This document shows positions 62,401-64,000 of a DNA stretch of 64,000 nt, in pieces; the stretch's first letter is position 1; each line of letters starts with the position of its first letter. The stretch covers positions 17,443,592-17,507,591 of the forward strand of contig CM046295.1 in assembly GCA_025267735.1 (NCBI GenBank), written 5' to 3'. Origin of the DNA: Mactra quadrangularis. Its lineage: Eukaryota; Mollusca; Bivalvia; Venerida; Mactridae. The position numbers and the translations under genes are program-made. Below the pieces are notes generated by a model. The model searched no databases and had not been told where the DNA came from. It saw only the letters and a program-made list of their open reading frames with translations.

Positions 62401-63629
62401 TACATATGGATGTAAGGATGGTTATTGGGGTGGAAAATGTTGGAATTATTGTCCATCTTATTGTTCAATATGTGCACATTATTTTAATGATAACACATTT
62501 CCGAATGATTATCAGAAATGTTACATTTGTGCTGATGGTTACTATAACGGTACTGGAATAACAAATTGTTCAACACCTTGTCCAGCAAACTGTTTACAGA
62601 ACATATGTGACAAAACATCCGGTATTTGCTCACATGGTTGTACAGGGAACTGGGCTGGAAATAAATGTGACGTTTGTGCTGCTACATGGTATGGTAACAA
62701 TTGCGAGATACAATGTCCTGCTATTTGTAAAGATAAAATCTGTAACAGCAATGGTGACTGTACCACTTGTGATGATGAAAACCTGGATGGACCAAAATGT
62801 GACAGATGCAAAGGTGGAAAATACGGTGAAAACTGTGATAAAGATTGTCCAATTAACTGCAATAGCAAAATATGCGACAATAATAATGGCACATGTGCAT
62901 ATGGCTGCAAAGCAAATTTTGCTGGGGATAAATGTGACAAATGTAAGCCAGGTTATTACGGAGAAAACTGTAACAATCAGTGTAATAATTGTCTGAATGG
63001 TATTTGTGATAGAAATACTGCTGTTTGCTTGGAAGGATGTTGGCCAGGATACTTTGGAGATAAATGTTGTGTCAATACCAATAGTTGTGAAACCTGTGAG
63101 ACGACGACCTTATGTTCTAAATGCAAATCTGGTTTCTATGGAAATTCGTGTGGGAAATCTTGTCCCACTAATTGTGATGGTGCATGCGATAAAGATACAG
63201 GAGATTGTGAAGCTTGCAAAGAAGAAAAGTTCTATGGTGACAAATGTCCAACACAATGTCCAACTAATTGCCTTAATGGCAAATGTGACAAAACAGATGG
63301 CCTGTGCAGCTCTTGTGCAACAGGATTCTACGGCGACCAATGTCAAACACAATGTCCAAGTAATTGTCTAGATAGTCAATGTGCCCAAAAAGATGGACGA
63401 TGCATGTCTTGTAAAGTGGAGTATTATGGTCAGACGTGCACTGAAACATGTCCAACTAATTGTGAAGACAACATGTGTGATCAAATTGATGGTATATGTC
63501 ACAACTGTACTGCTGGCTTCCATGGAGACATATGTGACATCAAATGTAAACGAAAAGACTGTATAAACAATACATGTTCTCAAACCACTGGGTTATGTGC
63601 TCTTGGATGCATCAATGGCTGCGATGAAG
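53357..63629 (+). CDS. Second receptor-type PTP paralogue with longer EGF/MEGF ectodomain (gene B, first two coding exons; 3' part outside window)
   Basis: Exon 1 (53357-53402) encodes MWLKLFVLVLLGINIG; exon 2 (62277-63629) encodes the ectodomain. Both junctions are phase 1, as in gene A, and the flanks (acceptor CAG at 53331-53333, intron-1 ends) are homologous to gene A. An in-frame ATG 18 nt upstream (53339) would add MSTNFK. The transmembrane and phosphatase exons expected after donor GTAAGT at 63630 lie beyond the window, so phosphatase identity is inferred from the paralogue. Intron 1 is 8.9 kb, mostly inserted DNA, and the splice sites are intact, so the gene may still work. Confidence 0.8.
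53505..53595 (+). repeat. Relic of a 5'-truncated V-SINE in gene B intron 1
   Basis: GTTTCCGGTCTTGTGGTAGG, GACCAGAAATAGACCTGGGT and GTAATGAC match the SINE body. Position matches the tail relic in gene A. Confidence 0.6.
53840..54490. repeat. Left subterminal CGTACGG-rich region of the 8.26-kb insertion
   Basis: Many short CGTACG, TACGGGC and CGCACGG words in both orientations. Much more GC-rich than its surroundings. Confidence 0.7.
56857..57745. mobile_element. TIR element, about 0.9 kb, with an extra inverted terminus upstream
   Basis: Ends are inverted copies of GTTACGGAGGGTCTTATATA, with a second inner inverted pair (TTCTGTTACG and CGTAACAGAA at about 56901-56925 and 57663-57687), giving TIRs of about 70 bp. 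A further terminus in opposite orientation at about 56785-56845 forms a hairpin with the left end. Confidence 0.7.
58598..58846 (-). repeat. 3' LTR (249 bp)
   Basis: Near-identical partner of 60614-60863. Confidence 0.92.
58856..58872 (-). other. Candidate polypurine tract
   Basis: Minus strand AAAAAGAAAAGAAAG, nine bases before the 3' LTR. Confidence 0.55.
58997..59500 (-). pseudogene. gag C-terminal remnant with partial zinc knuckle
   Basis: Reads through GFKKKVNPKGRDG, then CHSCGSFM. A CCHC knuckle would need a His and Cys next, which are missing, so nucleic-acid binding is doubtful. In-frame sequence ends near 58997. Confidence 0.6.
59630..60424 (-). pseudogene. gag-like frame of the LTR retrotransposon, N-terminal part
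   Basis: 264 codons from MSMWINPPVFSGRDKYERF, a start typical of mollusc retrotransposon gag (capsid-type helical domain, with SGKSIMEYIAEFDSRYRKIE in the middle). The frame stops at TGA after MEFG. Related coding continues in other frames downstream, so the original gag is broken here. Confidence 0.75.
60594..60613 (-). other. Candidate primer binding site
   Basis: Just inside the 5' LTR the minus strand reads ATTGTAGCAGAGCGTAAC, resembling an initiator-Met type PBS (TGGTAGCAGAG) with one base lost. Tentative. Confidence 0.35.
60614..60863 (-). repeat. 5' LTR (250 bp)
   Basis: Differs from the other LTR by two substitutions and one extra A, so the insertion is recent. Contains TGACGTCA-like sites. 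Confidence 0.92.
61795..62070. repeat. Right subterminal CGTACGG-rich region of the 8.26-kb insertion
   Basis: CCGTACGGAGCCGTAGC, CAGTCCGTACGGGTTCG and GGCGCCCGTACGGTGCAC. Same style as the left end. The open frames at 61713-62139 lie in it and are not genes. Confidence 0.7.
62277..63629 (+). CDS. Gene B exon 2: EGF/MEGF-like ectodomain, 451 codons
   Basis: 1353 nt with no stop, phase 1-1. The same N-terminal CDCCKSNP module as gene A and the same final CINGCDEG module. The array is 98 codons longer, equal to two or more extra Cys-rich units. Extra segments include a CCVNTNSCETC module and the SCPTNCDGACD/QCPTNCLNGKC/QCPSNCLDSQC series. Confidence 0.9.
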
Positions 63630-63699
63630 GTAAGTGTATGCATTTTTCTTGTATATTTAACAACCATATTTGACATGTTTCCTTGTTTCGTTTCTCTAG

Positions 63700-63960
63700 A
63701 TAAATGATCTGGTGATGTCAGATCGAGATGTCGTGGGTTCAATTACCGGGCAGGGCACACTTTCGTGGAGCATGGTCATGAAATTATTTCTACGGCCATT
63801 TTCCCTCCTACCAATGAATTTCAATTATGTAGGGCATTTGTCAGCCACTGGCGATAGTATACGCATGTCTAGCTTACCTACTACGTTGGTTAACAGCTAA
63901 ATCCAGAGATATAGCCTTTCCAGGAGGAGAGATAAGTTGACTGACCGCCGTTATAAGATC
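63700..63960 (+). mobile_element. SINE family 2, plus orientation, in gene B intron 2
   Basis: TCGTGGGTTCAATTACCGGG (B-box region), GGTCATGAAATTATTTCTAC, TAGGGCATTTGTCAGCCACT, GGTTAACAGCTAAATCCAG and TTGACTGACCGCCGTTATA. Confidence 0.7.
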
Positions 63961-64000
63961 TCAATCGAAATTATTATAATCAACGTCATCGTCATTATCA

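Overview
The window is eukaryotic, AT-rich and intron-rich, with dense short repeats. It most likely comes from a mollusc, probably a bivalve. The grounds are: receptor tyrosine phosphatases with EGF-like arrays; tRNA-headed SINEs with a V-SINE-like body resembling the molluscan RUDI type (recognised from memory, not searched); a GGGCCC-hairpin dispersed repeat; and very many small inverted-repeat elements. Gene models below were assembled by eye from splice sites and reading phase, because the coding exons are short.

Left part (1-17,600): six small exons on the minus strand join in frame into the N-terminal part of a coiled-coil protein with isoleucine every seven residues. The gene leaves the window at position 1. 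Its last two exons lie in a local tandem duplication. Its introns and the region to about 25 kb are packed with MITE-like elements, several with target-site duplications visible by eye, plus SINEs and foldback palindromes.

Middle (25,500-50,900): a tandemly duplicated unit whose core is a complete 19-exon receptor-type protein tyrosine phosphatase gene (gene A, 33,914-45,551, plus strand, 1061 codons before the stop). It encodes a signal peptide, a Cys-rich EGF/MEGF-like ectodomain in one large exon, one membrane span, a juxtamembrane segment with a Tyr-Glu-Asn motif, an active-looking PTP domain D1 ([13 protein letters not shown]) and a degenerate D2 (HCLTGGKKCG, WKN). Downstream is a lone decayed copy of exon 12 with a stop codon, a remnant of a further copy.

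Right part (50,900-64,000): the second unit begins with the same upstream sequence, is interrupted by a truncated LINE, and carries gene B, a paralogue whose signal-peptide exon (53,357) and longer EGF exon (62,277-63,629) are visible; the remainder runs off the window. Intron 1 of gene B is about 8.9 kb against about 0.5 kb in gene A. Most of the difference is one 8.26-kb insertion flanked by TTAA/TTTA, and gene A supplies the empty site. Inside it are a gag-only LTR retroelement with 249/250-bp LTRs and a 5-bp target duplication, and a TIR element.

The main biological interest is the tandem family of EGF-ectodomain receptor phosphatases with changing ectodomain length and a pseudophosphatase D2. 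The other is the duplicated locus itself, which acts as a before/after record of several insertions.
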